The notes: generated by a model from the sequence alone, not told the origin. A stretch of 64,000 nucleotides of DNA from Citreicella sp. C3M06 (GCF_018860705.1 NZ_JAHKQA010000090.1:1-64000), one strand, 5' to 3'. Positions 17,144 through 25,677 are shown, numbered from the stretch's first letter. Translations and numbers: made by a program.

Positions 17144-17157
17144 GTTCAAGGTTGAAC
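17144..17157. promoter_or_regulatory. Inverted repeat upstream of maeB (GTTCAA-GG-TTGAAC)
   Basis: This perfect 6-2-6 palindrome ends 22 bp before the maeB start. The placement suits a repressor or activator site. I cannot assign the regulator. Confidence 0.5.
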
Positions 17158-17230
17158 AATTCGTTAGAGGCCGCATAGCAGCTAGGGCTACACCCGTCCA
17201 GTAGGACGCATCAGGCGCCGCCGGTGTCTG

Positions 17231-17434
17231 TCAGTAGACCACCGCTTCAAGCAATTCGATACGCTGGCCTGCCTGCTGCACGGTCAGGTGTTCGGGAACC
17301 GGCTCGCCGGCGCGCTCCGACAACTCGCGCAGGCGTTCTTCCTGCGTGGCGCTCATCGGCTCGCGCGGATCGGGGGGCACGTCCAGCGCGGCATCAAGCT
17401 TGTCGAGGGTGGAAACGTCTGTCTGCATAGTCAT
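17231..17434 (-). CDS. DUF3072 domain-containing small protein
   Basis: This 67-aa protein has the DUF3072 core PMSATQEERLRELSERAGEP followed by HLTVQQAGQRIELLE, a short helical domain found alone or at protein ends, of unknown function. The ATG at 17434 is preceded by AAAGGATATGATCAG. A second ATG two codons later is possible. It lies divergent from the pyrophosphatase gene and has no obvious partner. Confidence 0.75.
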   Translation of the reverse strand: MTMQTDVSTLDKLDAALDVPPDPREPMSATQEERLRELSERAGEPVPEHLTVQQAGQRIELLEAVVY

Positions 17435-17462
17435 CTGATCATATCCTTTGTTTGGATTGTGA

Positions 17463-17493
17463 ACGCAGGGCACCGGCCAAGGGTTCCCTGCGT
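17463..17493. repeat. Inverted repeat ACGCAGGG / CCCTGCGT
   Basis: Perfect 8-bp arms are separated by 15 bases in the 167-bp divergent region between the DUF3072 gene and the pyrophosphatase gene. It may be an operator or a 5' leader hairpin of the minus-strand gene. Confidence 0.45.
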
Positions 17494-17601
17494 CACATGC
17501 GCCAGCCCGCCCCCGGGCCGCATTTCCGTGGGTGACAAGGCGCCGGGGCACCGCTACAACGCCCGCGAATTCATGTGACGCACCTTTGAAGGAGCCATTC
17601 G

Positions 17602-18522
17602 ATGACCACCCTGGTTTTCGGCCACAAGTCCCCCGACACCGACAGCACCGGCAGCCCGATCATCTGGGCCTGGTATCTGAATGAAGTAAAAGGCGTTGCC
17701 GCCAAGCCCGCGCTGCTGGGCGAGCCCAACACCGAAGCGGCCTTCATGCTGCAACACTGGGGCCTCGAAAAGCCCGAGATCATCTCGGATGTGAGCGAAG
17801 GCCAGCCGGTCGTCATCGTCGACACCAACAACCCCGCAGAACTGCCCGCCGCGATCAACGCGGCGGATATTCAGGCGATCATCGACCATCACAAGCTGGT
17901 CGGCGGGCTGGAAACCAAGGGCCCGATCGACATTACCGTGCGCCCGCTGGCCTGCACCGCAACCATCATGGTCGACCTGATGGGCAAGGACATCGCCAAG
18001 ATGCCCAAGGCCATCAAGGGCGCGGCGCTGACCTGCATCCTGTCCGACACGCTGGAATTCCGCTCGCCCACCACGACGTCGCATGACCGGTCCGTGGCTG
18101 AAACGCTGGCCTCGGATCTGGGCGTCGACATTGCCGAGTTCGCCGCGCAGATGTTTGCCGCCAAGTCCGACGTGTCGGGCTTCTCGGATGCCGAGCTGAT
18201 CCGCATGGACAGCAAGGAATACGCTGTCGATGGCACCAAGTTCCGCGTCTCGGTGCTGGAAACCACCGCGCCCGAGATCCCGCTGGATCGCAAGGCGTCG
18301 CTGATGGAAAGCTTCAAGACCGTTGCCGCCGAAGATGGCGTCGACGAGGTGCTGCTGTTCGTGGTCGACATCCTGCGCGAGGAGGCAACGCTGCTGGTGC
18401 CCAACGCGCTGGTCAAGACCGTGGCCGAAAAGAGCTTTGGCGCAACGGTTGAGGGCGACACCGTGGTGCTTCCCGGCATCATGAGCCGCAAGAAGCAGAT
18501 CATCCCGAACCTCAAGCTCTGA
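17602..18522 (+). CDS. ppaC: Manganese-dependent (class II) inorganic pyrophosphatase
   Basis: This 306-aa DHH-family phosphoesterase hydrolyses PPi to phosphate. Metal ligands are visible: His8, Asp12 and Asp14 in GHKSPDTDS, Asp74 in VIVDTNN and the Asp95-His96-His97 triad in IIDHHKL. The C-terminal SRKKQIIPNL is the family's substrate-binding signature (Ser-Arg-Lys-Lys). Length is standard. There is no CBS insertion, so it should be the unregulated form. AAGGAG lies 9 nt upstream of the ATG, and a strong terminator follows. Confidence 0.95.
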   Translation: MTTLVFGHKSPDTDSTGSPIIWAWYLNEVKGVAAKPALLGEPNTEAAFMLQHWGLEKPEIISDVSEGQPVVIVDTNNPAELPAAINAADIQAIIDHHKLVGGLETKGPIDITVRPLACTATIMVDLMGKDIAKMPKAIKGAALTCILSDTLEFRSPTTTSHDRSVAETLASDLGVDIAEFAAQMFAAKSDVSGFSDAELIRMDSKEYAVDGTKFRVSVLETTAPEIPLDRKASLMESFKTVAAEDGVDEVLLFVVDILREEATLLVPNALVKTVAEKSFGATVEGDTVVLPGIMSRKKQIIPNLKL

Positions 18523-18571
18523 GCGCGGCGGCCTGATGTCTGCGTGACATCTCGCCCTTTGGCAAATTCAC

Positions 18572-18602
18572 AAAGGCGTCCCTGCGGGGGCGCCTTTTTT
18601 CT
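18572..18602 (+). terminator. Rho-independent terminator after ppaC
   Basis: AAAGGCG (18572-18578) pairs with CGCCTTT (18591-18597), extended inward by CCC/GGG pairs. A T-run follows directly. Confidence 0.85.
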
Positions 18603-18663
18603 CGCGCGGCACTGGTGGTTCAGGCCCGGCCTTGCCAAGTTGCGCAAAACCGCAGGAGATTCC

Positions 18664-19530
18664 ATGACCGATCGTGTCCGCCTTCAAAACGACGTCCTAA
18701 AGGTTGCCATCGCAGCGCAGGGCGCCGAGCTTCAGAGCCTGCAGGCACAGGGGCGCGAATTGCTCTGGCAGGGGGATCCGGCGTGGTGGGCCGCAACGGC
18801 GCCGATCCTGTTCCCGATCATCGGGCTTGCCCCCGACAACAAGGTCGCCTTCGGCGACGACGTCTTCGAGATGTCCAAGCACGGGTTCGCGCGGCACAGC
18901 CGGTTCACCGCCGAACAGCAAACGGCGACCTCCTGCCGCCACGTGCTGCGCGACAGCGACGCCACCCGCGCCTGCTTTCCCTTCGGCTTCGAACTGGCGG
19001 TGATCCACAGCCTTGATGGATCGACGCTGAAGCAGGCCGCCGAGATCACCAACACCGACACAAGGGCGATGCCGTTTGGGTTTGGCTTTCACCCGGCCTT
19101 TGCGCTGCCGCAGCCCGGCGGCGGCGCAGAAACCATCATCACGCTGGACAACGGCGCAGAGCCTCCGCTGGCGCGGCTTGCCTCTGACGGGCTTCTGGCG
19201 GCAGAGCGCCACCCCTCGCCCTTTGAGGCCGGACGGCTGACCATCACCCCGGATCTTTTTGTCGAAGATGCGCTGATCTTCCCCGAAGGCGCAGGGACCG
19301 GCCTGACTTGGAGCTCGACGAGCGGCCCGGAGCTGCGCTTTGGATTCGAGAACCTGCCCAATCTGGCGATCTGGCAGAAGGTCGGCGCGCCCTTCCTGTG
19401 TATCGAGCCATGGCATGGGACCGCCGCGCGCCACGGCGGCACCGCGCAAATGACCGACAGGCCTTACACGCTGACGCTGGCCCCCGGCGAGACGGTGCGT
19501 TTTGCATGGCAGGTCACGGTGCTGGGCTGA
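18664..19530 (+). CDS. Aldose 1-epimerase-family protein (LacX-like)
   Basis: This 288-aa galactose-mutarotase-fold protein begins RVRLQNDVLKVAIAAQGAELQSL. It contains SKHGFARHSRF (family Arg/His) and GFGFHPAFALP with the catalytic-type His. The conserved Glu lies in the LWHG-like EPWHGTAARHGG segment. It acts on an unidentified hexose or sugar phosphate; the LacX-type members are poorly characterised. The ATG at 18664 has AGGAG 5 nt upstream. The terminator after ppaC lies between the two genes, so it should have its own promoter. Confidence 0.88.
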   Translation: MTDRVRLQNDVLKVAIAAQGAELQSLQAQGRELLWQGDPAWWAATAPILFPIIGLAPDNKVAFGDDVFEMSKHGFARHSRFTAEQQTATSCRHVLRDSDATRACFPFGFELAVIHSLDGSTLKQAAEITNTDTRAMPFGFGFHPAFALPQPGGGAETIITLDNGAEPPLARLASDGLLAAERHPSPFEAGRLTITPDLFVEDALIFPEGAGTGLTWSSTSGPELRFGFENLPNLAIWQKVGAPFLCIEPWHGTAARHGGTAQMTDRPYTLTLAPGETVRFAWQVTVLG

Positions 19531-19599
19531 AGCTCTGGCCAAGGCGCGGCGCAGGCTCTAGGTAGGCGTGACCCCCAAGCCAGAGAAGGCCTAGCCGCA

Positions 19600-20472
19600 A
19601 TGAGCCAGATTATCGACTCGCTCTCCGAGATTTCCGACCGCTATGAGGCGATGTTCGTCGATCTCTGGGGCTGCGTGCACAATGGCATGACCGCCTATCC
19701 CGAAGCCGTCGACGCGCTGCGGGCCTATCGCAAGCGCGGCGGTCTGGTGGTGCTGGTCACCAATTCGCCGCGCCCGCGCACCGAGGTGATGAAGCAGCTC
19801 GAAGGCTTCGATGTGCCGGACGATTGCTGGGACAATATCGCCACCTCGGGCGACAGCGCCCGTTCGGCGATGCTCAGGGGCGCCGTGGGCGACAAGGTCT
19901 GGTTTGTCGGCACACAGGACGAATTGCCGTTCTTTGAGCCGATGAAGATGATCGACAACCCCGTGCAGATCACCCGCGTGCCGCTTGAGGATGCGGGTGG
20001 CATCGTCTGCACCGGCGCGTTCGACGCCAGCCAGCATCCCGACGTTTTGCGCCCCCAGCTTCTTTATGCCAAGCAAAAAGGGCTGAAGCTGCTCTGCGCC
20101 AACCCCGATGTCATCGTCGACCGGGGCGAGACGCGCGAGTGGTGCGCCGGGGCCATCGCCGAGCTTTACACCGAAATGGGCGGCGAGAGCCTGTATTTCG
20201 GCAAGCCCTTCGCGCCGATCTACGATCTGGCCCGCAGCCGGCTGGCCGAGATCGCCCCCGACATTCCCGACAGTGCCATTTTGGCGATCGGGGACGGGGT
20301 AAAGACGGATATTCAGGGCGCGCTTGGCGAGGATCTTGATTCGCTGTTCATCTCGGGCGGGCTGGCCGCGGCTGAAACAGGCACCGTGCGGCAACCCGAT
20401 CCCGCGGCGCTTGAACGGTATCTGGCCGAGCAAAACGTCAGCCCGACCTATTCTATCGGCTTCCTGCGCTGA
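19600..20472 (+). CDS. TIGR01459-type HAD-superfamily class IIA protein
   Basis: This 290-aa HAD protein has motif I FVDLWGCVHNG (Asp21), motif II LVTNSPRP, motif III Lys in YFGKPFAPIYDLA and motif IV ILAIGDGVKTDIQGAL. It belongs to the alphaproteobacterial/plant class IIA subgroup. The second Asp of the usual DxD is Trp23 here, a trait of this subgroup, which makes phosphatase activity uncertain. It starts 69 bp after the epimerase-like gene and is probably co-transcribed with it. Confidence 0.87.
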   Translation: MSQIIDSLSEISDRYEAMFVDLWGCVHNGMTAYPEAVDALRAYRKRGGLVVLVTNSPRPRTEVMKQLEGFDVPDDCWDNIATSGDSARSAMLRGAVGDKVWFVGTQDELPFFEPMKMIDNPVQITRVPLEDAGGIVCTGAFDASQHPDVLRPQLLYAKQKGLKLLCANPDVIVDRGETREWCAGAIAELYTEMGGESLYFGKPFAPIYDLARSRLAEIAPDIPDSAILAIGDGVKTDIQGALGEDLDSLFISGGLAAAETGTVRQPDPAALERYLAEQNVSPTYSIGFLR

Positions 20473-20498
20473 TCTGAAACACACTGCCCCTGCTGAGA

Positions 20499-20520
20499 GC
20501 CGCCTTTCGGGGCGGCGTTT
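20499..20520 (+). terminator. Terminator-like hairpin after the HAD gene
   Basis: GCCGCC (20499-20504) and GGCGGC (20511-20516) flank a TTTCGG loop and are followed by GTTT. The stem is strong but the U-tract is short. Confidence 0.6.
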
Positions 20521-20585
20521 GCGTGCTGCCTTGGTCGCAACACAGCAGTTGGGGCTTGATTTTCTGCGTCTGCGAAGTAATAAAG

Positions 20586-20613
20586 TTGCCGTAACAACAA
20601 TACGAATTACATT
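20586..20613 (+). promoter_or_regulatory. Candidate promoter of the MaoC gene
   Basis: An unusually A/T-rich stretch follows the hairpin. TTGCCG (20586-20591) could be a -35 element and TACATT (20608-20613) a -10 element with a 16-bp spacer, ending about 33 bp before the gene's ATG. Confidence 0.4.
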
Positions 20614-20646
20614 AATATTACCGGACCGTGACTCATGGAGGCAGAA

Positions 20647-21090
20647 ATGCTCGACAATTTCCCGCGCGGAACCATCTGCATCGAGGATATCGAGATGGGC
20701 ATGTCGCGCCACCTGCGAAAGGTGGTGACGGATCGTGACATCGAGCTGTTTGCCGAGGTGTCGACCGATCACAACCCGGTGCATCTTGACGAGTCCTATG
20801 CGCAGGACACGATCTTTCACGGGCGCATTGCGCATGGCATGCTGACGGCCGGGTTGATCTCGGCGGTGATCGGCGAGCAATTGCCCGGGCATGGTACGGT
20901 TTATCTGGGCCAGACCTTGAAGTTCATCGCGCCGGTGCGACCCGGCGACATGGTGACGGCCACGGTCACCGTGATTGACATCGACCATTCCAAGCGGCGC
21001 GTGACGCTGGCGTGCGACTGCACCGTCGATGGCAAGAAAGTGCTGGTCGGCGAGGCCAATGTACTAGCCCCGTCGCGCAAGTTCGACTGA
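20647..21090 (+). CDS. MaoC-like (R)-specific enoyl-CoA hydratase family protein
   Basis: This 147-aa single hot-dog-fold protein has the hydratase-2 motif: Asp and His in FAEVSTDHNPVHLDESYA, then HGRIAHGMLTAGLIS. PhaJ-type members hydrate crotonyl-CoA-like substrates for polyhydroxyalkanoate synthesis or fatty-acid turnover. GGAGG sits 5 nt before the ATG at 20647, so this start is better than an ATG 12 bases upstream that overlaps the ribosome site itself. It appears to be a single-gene unit. Confidence 0.88.
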   Translation: MLDNFPRGTICIEDIEMGMSRHLRKVVTDRDIELFAEVSTDHNPVHLDESYAQDTIFHGRIAHGMLTAGLISAVIGEQLPGHGTVYLGQTLKFIAPVRPGDMVTATVTVIDIDHSKRRVTLACDCTVDGKKVLVGEANVLAPSRKFD

Positions 21091-21117
21091 ACCTTGCGCC
21101 TTGCCGCGAGGTCGGAT

Positions 21118-21158
21118 GCCTCCGGCGGGGATATTTGGGGCCACAAGAAACCGGGGGC
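21118..21158. repeat. Interspersed REP-like element, copy A
   Basis: The sequence GCCTCCGGCGGGGATATTTG, continuing GGGCCACAAGAAACCGGGGG, lies between convergent genes. It matches copies at 35014 and 42619-42698 (pattern CCTCCGG-CGGG-ATATTT-GCC-AGAAGAAACCGGGG). Such GATATTT/AGAAGAAA elements are common between Rhodobacterales genes as I recall them. Confidence 0.6.
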
Positions 21159-21176
21159 AGTTTTCCGACTGCGGCG

Positions 21177-22217
21177 TCAGAGCGAGTCGGTGACGCGGAA
21201 ACCGTCGGGGATGATGTCTTTGTCGTTGAGCAGAAGTTCGGTCATGATCTGTGCCACTTTCGGGGCCATGCCAAAGCCGATCTTGAAGCCGCCATTGGCG
21301 ATGTAATGGCCGGGGCGGTCGGGCCAGTGGCCCAGCATCGGGGCGCGGCTTTTGGCACGGGGGCGCACCCCGGCCCAGCGTTCGACGATTTCGGCCCCGT
21401 GCAGCAGGGGCAGCGCCGCGAGCGCGCGCTGGTGCAGATCGTCGCATTGCGCATCGCATTCGGATGGGTCTGTGAAATCGCGTTCAGAAGTCGAGCCAAT
21501 CGCTACCGTGCCGTCGTGATGCGGCACGATGTGCAGCCCGTTGGCGAAGATCTGCGGCACCTCTCCGCTGGCGTGGCGCAGCAGCAGCGACTGGCCTTTG
21601 ACGCCTGATCCCACCGGTTTTCCCAGCGTTTCCGACAGCTTTCGCAAGCCTTGCCAGCCGGTAGCGTGCAGGACGCGGCCCTGTTCGGGGGCATCGCGGC
21701 TGACCTGCACCCCGCGCACTGCCAGCGCCGCGACCAGCGCCGCCGCCGCGCGGCGCGGCGACATACGGGCCGACAGCGTGTCGCGGATCAGCCATCCGCT
21801 GGGGGTGACCGGGGCCCATGGGCCTGCCGCCTCGGCGCGGATTACCTCCCATGTGGCGTGGTGCTGCCAGAGCTGGCGAGCGCTTTCGGCGCGGGCGTGG
21901 GCCAGCGCCAGCGCGCGCTCATCGGCTATGGGTTGCAGGCGGCCCGATCGGGCGTAATCGGCAAACACGCCGCCCGTGGCCTCGACATCGGCCCAGAAGT
22001 CCTGTGCCATCAGCAGGCTGTCGAGCTGGATCTGCTTCTTGGCGTTCCAGTTTTCCGGCACATGCGGGGCAAGCGCGCCGACCAGCCCGCCGGACGATCC
22101 GGCGCCCGGGCCGAACGGGTCGATCACCTGCACCCGGGCCCCGGCCTGCACGCAGGCCCAAGCGATAGACAGGCCAAAGATCCCGGCCCCGCGCACGGTC
22201 ACGTCGATGCTTGTCAT
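21177..22217 (-). CDS. FAD-dependent oxidoreductase (DadA/MnmC C-domain-like)
   Basis: This 346-aa glycine/D-amino-acid-oxidase-fold protein has its FAD dinucleotide motif at the N-terminus (VTVRGAGIFGLSIAWACVQAGA). A substrate-domain GSTSERDFTDP segment follows, and a C-terminal GHYIANGGFKIGFGMAPKVAQ. It stands head to head with mnmD, 47 bp apart. In enterobacterial MnmC the oxidase and the methyltransferase are one polypeptide. Here they are separate, so this protein may be the cmnm5s2U-demodifying oxidase. A general amino-acid oxidase is the alternative. Confidence 0.8.
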   Translation of the reverse strand: MTSIDVTVRGAGIFGLSIAWACVQAGARVQVIDPFGPGAGSSGGLVGALAPHVPENWNAKKQIQLDSLLMAQDFWADVEATGGVFADYARSGRLQPIADERALALAHARAESARQLWQHHATWEVIRAEAAGPWAPVTPSGWLIRDTLSARMSPRRAAAALVAALAVRGVQVSRDAPEQGRVLHATGWQGLRKLSETLGKPVGSGVKGQSLLLRHASGEVPQIFANGLHIVPHHDGTVAIGSTSERDFTDPSECDAQCDDLHQRALAALPLLHGAEIVERWAGVRPRAKSRAPMLGHWPDRPGHYIANGGFKIGFGMAPKVAQIMTELLLNDKDIIPDGFRVTDSL

Positions 22218-22264
22218 TGTCTGGCCCCTTCTGCATGGTCGCGCCAGTTCTAGGACAGAGTATC

Positions 22265-22933
22265 ATGACGAACCAGCCCGAGACGCTATCATGGCGTGAC
22301 GGAGAGGTGCCGGTGTCGCATCGCTTCGACGACCCCTATTTTTCACTAGATGACGGGTTGGCCGAAACCCGCCACACCTTTCTTGCGGGCAATCACCTGC
22401 CGGAGCGGTTCCGCGATGGATTTCACATTGCCGAGCTGGGCTTTGGCACCGGGCTCAACCTGCTGGCGACGCTGGCACTGTGGCGGCAGAGCGGGGCGGC
22501 TGGCGTGCTGCACTTCACCACCTTTGAGGCCTTCCCGATGGCGCCGCAGGACATGATCCGCGCGCAGGCGGCGTTTGGCGAATTGTCCGGCGTGGCGCAG
22601 GAGCTGGCGCCGCATTGGGGCGCGGCACGCATCGATCTGCCGGACCTGCGCTTTGAACTTATCGAGGGCGATGCGCGCACCACCCTGCCCGGCTGGGACG
22701 GGCGGGTCGATGCGTGGTTCCTCGACGGGTTTTCCCCCGCCAAGAACCCCGAGCTTTGGGGCGAGGCGCTGATGGCAGAGGTGGCGCGCCACATGGTTCC
22801 GGGCGCCAGCGCCGCGACCTATACCGCGGCGGGGCACGTCAGGCGCGCCTTGGAAGCGGCAGGGCTTGCGGTTGAGCGCATCCCCGGTTACGGGCGCAAA
22901 AGGCACATGACCCGAGCGGAGCGCAGCACATGA
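22265..22933 (+). CDS. mnmD: tRNA 5-methylaminomethyl-2-thiouridine methyltransferase (MnmC N-domain type)
   Basis: This 222-aa SAM-dependent methyltransferase has motif I IAELGFGTGLNLLATLALW and the hallmark FLDGFSPAKNPELWGEALM. These define the MnmC(m)/MnmD family, which makes mnm5(s2)U34 in tRNA. It has no oxidase domain, which in MnmC is C-terminal; the likely oxidase is the divergent neighbour. The ATG at 22265 gives the family-typical N-terminus (TLSWRDGEVPVSHRFDDPYF). The stop overlaps the next start as ATGA. Confidence 0.92.
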   Translation: MTNQPETLSWRDGEVPVSHRFDDPYFSLDDGLAETRHTFLAGNHLPERFRDGFHIAELGFGTGLNLLATLALWRQSGAAGVLHFTTFEAFPMAPQDMIRAQAAFGELSGVAQELAPHWGAARIDLPDLRFELIEGDARTTLPGWDGRVDAWFLDGFSPAKNPELWGEALMAEVARHMVPGASAATYTAAGHVRRALEAAGLAVERIPGYGRKRHMTRAERST

Positions 22934-23805
22934 CCGAACAGAACACCAAGCTTGGCATCTGGCTGATGGTGCTGACCACGTTCGTCTTTGCGGTTCAGGA
23001 CGGGATTTCGCGGCATGTGTCCGGGGAATACAACGTCTACATGGTGGTGATGATCCGCTACTGGTTCTTTGCCGCTTTCGTCATGGCCGTGGCCGCGCGC
23101 AAGGCCGGCGGTCTGCGCGGCGCCGTCAAGACCACGCAGCCCTTGTTGCAGATCTTTCGCGGTGTGCTGCTGGTGGCCGAGATCTGGGTGATGATCAGCG
23201 CCTTCGTGCTGCTGGGCCTCACCGAAAGCCATGCGGTGTTCACCGTCTACCCGCTGTTGATCGCCGCGCTGTCCGGGCCGATCCTTGGCGAAAAGGTCGG
23301 CTGGAAGCGCTGGTCGGCCATCGGTATCGGGTTCATCGGGGTGATCATCATCCTGCAACCCTCGGGCGGGGTGTTCTCGCCGCTGGCCGCCGTGCCGCTG
23401 CTCGCGGCGCTGATGTTCGCGCTCTACGGGTTGCTGACGCGCTACGTGGCACGCCAAGACAGCGCGGCGACCTCGTTCTTCTGGACGGGAGTGTCCGGCG
23501 CTATCACCGCCACCGCCGTGGGCGTATTTTTCTGGGAGCCGATGAGCGGCCCGGACTGGGGCTGGATGATCGTGCTGTGCTTTACCGGGGCATTCGGGCA
23601 TTTCACCCTGATCAAAGTCTATGAGGTGGCCGAAGCCTCTGCGGTGCAGCCCTTTGCCTATCTTCAGCTGGTGTTCGCCGCGACCATCGGCATGACGATG
23701 TTCGACGAGACGCTGCGCCCCAACGTGGTGGTCGGCGCGACGATCATCGTTGCTGCAGGGCTGTTCACGCTGTGGCGCGAACAGCTGGCCAAGAAGAAAG
23801 CCTAG
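22930..23805 (+). CDS. DMT-superfamily (EamA) membrane transporter
   Basis: This 291-aa protein has about ten transmembrane helices arranged as two EamA repeats. The first starts LGIWLMVLTTFVFAVQDGIS and the second around VPLLAALMFALYGLLTRYVA. Each ends in the usual YPLLIAALSGPILGEKVG and AYLQLVFAATIGMTMFDETL signatures. It probably exports small metabolites; the substrate is unknown. It is translationally coupled to mnmD (ATGA). Its stop codon shares a CTAG palindrome with the convergent trkH gene. Confidence 0.9.
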   Translation: MTEQNTKLGIWLMVLTTFVFAVQDGISRHVSGEYNVYMVVMIRYWFFAAFVMAVAARKAGGLRGAVKTTQPLLQIFRGVLLVAEIWVMISAFVLLGLTESHAVFTVYPLLIAALSGPILGEKVGWKRWSAIGIGFIGVIIILQPSGGVFSPLAAVPLLAALMFALYGLLTRYVARQDSAATSFFWTGVSGAITATAVGVFFWEPMSGPDWGWMIVLCFTGAFGHFTLIKVYEVAEASAVQPFAYLQLVFAATIGMTMFDETLRPNVVVGATIIVAAGLFTLWREQLAKKKA

Positions 23806-25250
23806 GCCTGCCAGAACCTCGGGGTGAACAGCGCGAACACCGCCATCAGTTCGAGCCGCCCGGTCAGCATGGCAAAGGCGAGCATCCATTTCGCCGTATC
23901 ATTGATGCCGGCGAAATTGCCCGCCGGGCCGATTTCGCTGCCAAGCCCCGGGCCGACGTTGGCCAGCGCCGTCGCCGCCCCGGAAATCGAGGTGATGAAA
24001 TCCAGCCCGGTCATGCCCAGCCCCACCGACAGCACCCCCAGCGACACCACGAAGAAGGCAAAGAACGCCAACACCGACGATAGCGTTTCGTCATCCACCG
24101 CCCGCCCCTGAAAGCGCGGCACGAACACCCCGTGCGGGGCGCGGATACGGCGCATCTGCACCCGGATCGAGGCGAACAGGATCTGGTAGCGGAAGATCTT
24201 GATCGAACAGGCGGTCGAGCCAGCGCAGCCTCCGATCAGGCCGATGAAGAAGAACATCGTGATGACGAACGGCCCCCACCCCATGTAATCGACCGAAGCA
24301 TAGCCAGTGCCCGAAATGATCGAGGTGATGTTGAACAGCGATTCGCGAAACGCCTGTTCCGGGTGGTGCGGAAACTGGACCATCAACGCCCCCGCCATCA
24401 CGACAACCAGCACGACAATGGTCAGCAGAAAGGCGACGATCTGGCCGTCCTTCCAGAACGGGGTGTAATGGCCGTTCAGCATCTGGACGTAGCGCACAAA
24501 GGGCAGCGCCGCCGAGATCATGAAAACCGACGCCACGTATTCCGCCGCCCCCGAGAAAGTGCCAAAGCTGGCGTCGTAGTTGGAAAAGCCCCCGGTCGAC
24601 ACCGTGGTGAGCGCGTGCACCGCCGCGTCAAAGGCATTCATCCCGCACAGCATGTATGAAATCGCGCAGGCCAGCGTCAGTGCGACGTAGATGGTCGAGA
24701 TCGACGAGGCGATTTCGGTGGCGCGGGGCAGGATCTTGCCCATGGTCTCGAACGCCTCGGAGCGGAACACCTGCATCCCGCCCACGCGCAGTTCCGGCAG
24801 GAACACCATGGCGACCACGATGATGCCGATGCCCCCGAGCCATTGCAGGATGCCGCGCCACAGCAGCAGCCCCATGGGCAGATCGTCAAGCCCGACGAAG
24901 ACCGTCGATCCGGTGGTGGTCAGGCCCGACATCGCCTCGAAATAACTGTCGGTAAAGCTGGCCTCGGTTTCACCAAAGATAAACGGCAGCCCGCCGAACA
25001 GCGGCAGCATCGCCCAGACGCCGACCGTAAGCAGAAAGGTCTGTTGCAGCGTCAGCCCTTCCTTGACCGCATTGGCGCAGCCAAGCGCGATCAGACCACC
25101 GATCAGAACGGTCAGCAGGCCGCATTCCAGAAAGACGTGCCATTCCCCCCGCCCCTCGGCGATATCGACGAGCATGGGCAGGAACATGGTCGCGCCCAGC
25201 GTCGCAACAAGAAGGCCGATGACATAGGCGACGGGGCGGATATCGAACAT
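23802..25250 (-). CDS. trkH: Trk-type potassium uptake protein
   Basis: This 482-aa membrane protein has four M1-P-M2 repeats. The pore-loop glycines are visible in LTTTGSTVFVG, TVSTGGFSNYD, ISGTGYASVD and ANVGPGLGSEIGPAGNF. TrkH forms the K+ channel with the TrkA RCK protein, which is not in the window. The ATG at 25250 gives the family start MFDIRPVAYVIGLLVATLGA. A longer frame reaches upstream but is Arg-rich and non-family. Confidence 0.93.
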   Translation of the reverse strand: MFDIRPVAYVIGLLVATLGATMFLPMLVDIAEGRGEWHVFLECGLLTVLIGGLIALGCANAVKEGLTLQQTFLLTVGVWAMLPLFGGLPFIFGETEASFTDSYFEAMSGLTTTGSTVFVGLDDLPMGLLLWRGILQWLGGIGIIVVAMVFLPELRVGGMQVFRSEAFETMGKILPRATEIASSISTIYVALTLACAISYMLCGMNAFDAAVHALTTVSTGGFSNYDASFGTFSGAAEYVASVFMISAALPFVRYVQMLNGHYTPFWKDGQIVAFLLTIVVLVVVMAGALMVQFPHHPEQAFRESLFNITSIISGTGYASVDYMGWGPFVITMFFFIGLIGGCAGSTACSIKIFRYQILFASIRVQMRRIRAPHGVFVPRFQGRAVDDETLSSVLAFFAFFVVSLGVLSVGLGMTGLDFITSISGAATALANVGPGLGSEIGPAGNFAGINDTAKWMLAFAMLTGRLELMAVFALFTPRFWQA

Positions 25251-25349
25251 GTGCGAGGGTTGGACCGCCCGTGCAGGTCTGTCAAGCCGCCGCGTTGTGC
25301 CACCGTTGCGCCCGCGCCCGAAGTGTCGCAACACTGCCGCCCGGCGTCG

Positions 25350-25577
25350 TCAGCCGGTCAGCAGGTCTTCGAACACATGCGGCAGGATCTGATCGCGGGT
25401 CAGCCCCATGCGGGCCAGTTGCGCATCGCTTTTCATCTCCAGCCGGATGATCTCCGCCATCCGCGCCCGGCGCAGCCCATAGGGGTTCACCCCGAGGCCG
25501 ACATTGGTGAAATAAGTGTCGATCTTGTGCCTGAGCGAGCCGTGCCCCAGCGTGATCGCAACATTGTTGCTGTGCAT
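25350..25577 (-). CDS. DUF1127-like small protein
   Basis: This 75-aa basic protein has a C-terminal segment MAEIIRLEMKSDAQLARMGL followed by TRDQILPHVF. It fits the DUF1127/YjiS pattern (RLxxLSDxxLxDIGLxRxxI). Members are small regulators or RNA-associated proteins involved in phosphate/carbon homeostasis in some alphaproteobacteria. It is a stand-alone gene; the ATG at 25577 has GAAAGGG upstream. Assignment rests on this short motif. Confidence 0.75.
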   Translation of the reverse strand: MHSNNVAITLGHGSLRHKIDTYFTNVGLGVNPYGLRRARMAEIIRLEMKSDAQLARMGLTRDQILPHVFEDLLTG

Positions 25578-25677
25578 TCGGAAACCCTTTCGAGTGGTTT
25601 GGTTTCCCCCCACGGCAAATATTAGGTCTGTTTCTGAAAATATCCCGAACCCAGCGTTCACGATTTGCTGCAACGCA

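Noticed and set aside
14087-17155. A 1,022-codon open frame on the plus strand opposite maeB
   Set aside because: It is antisense to a full-length malic enzyme with all motifs, and is His/Arg/Gly-rich with no domain. Long antisense frames are expected in G/C-rich coding DNA.
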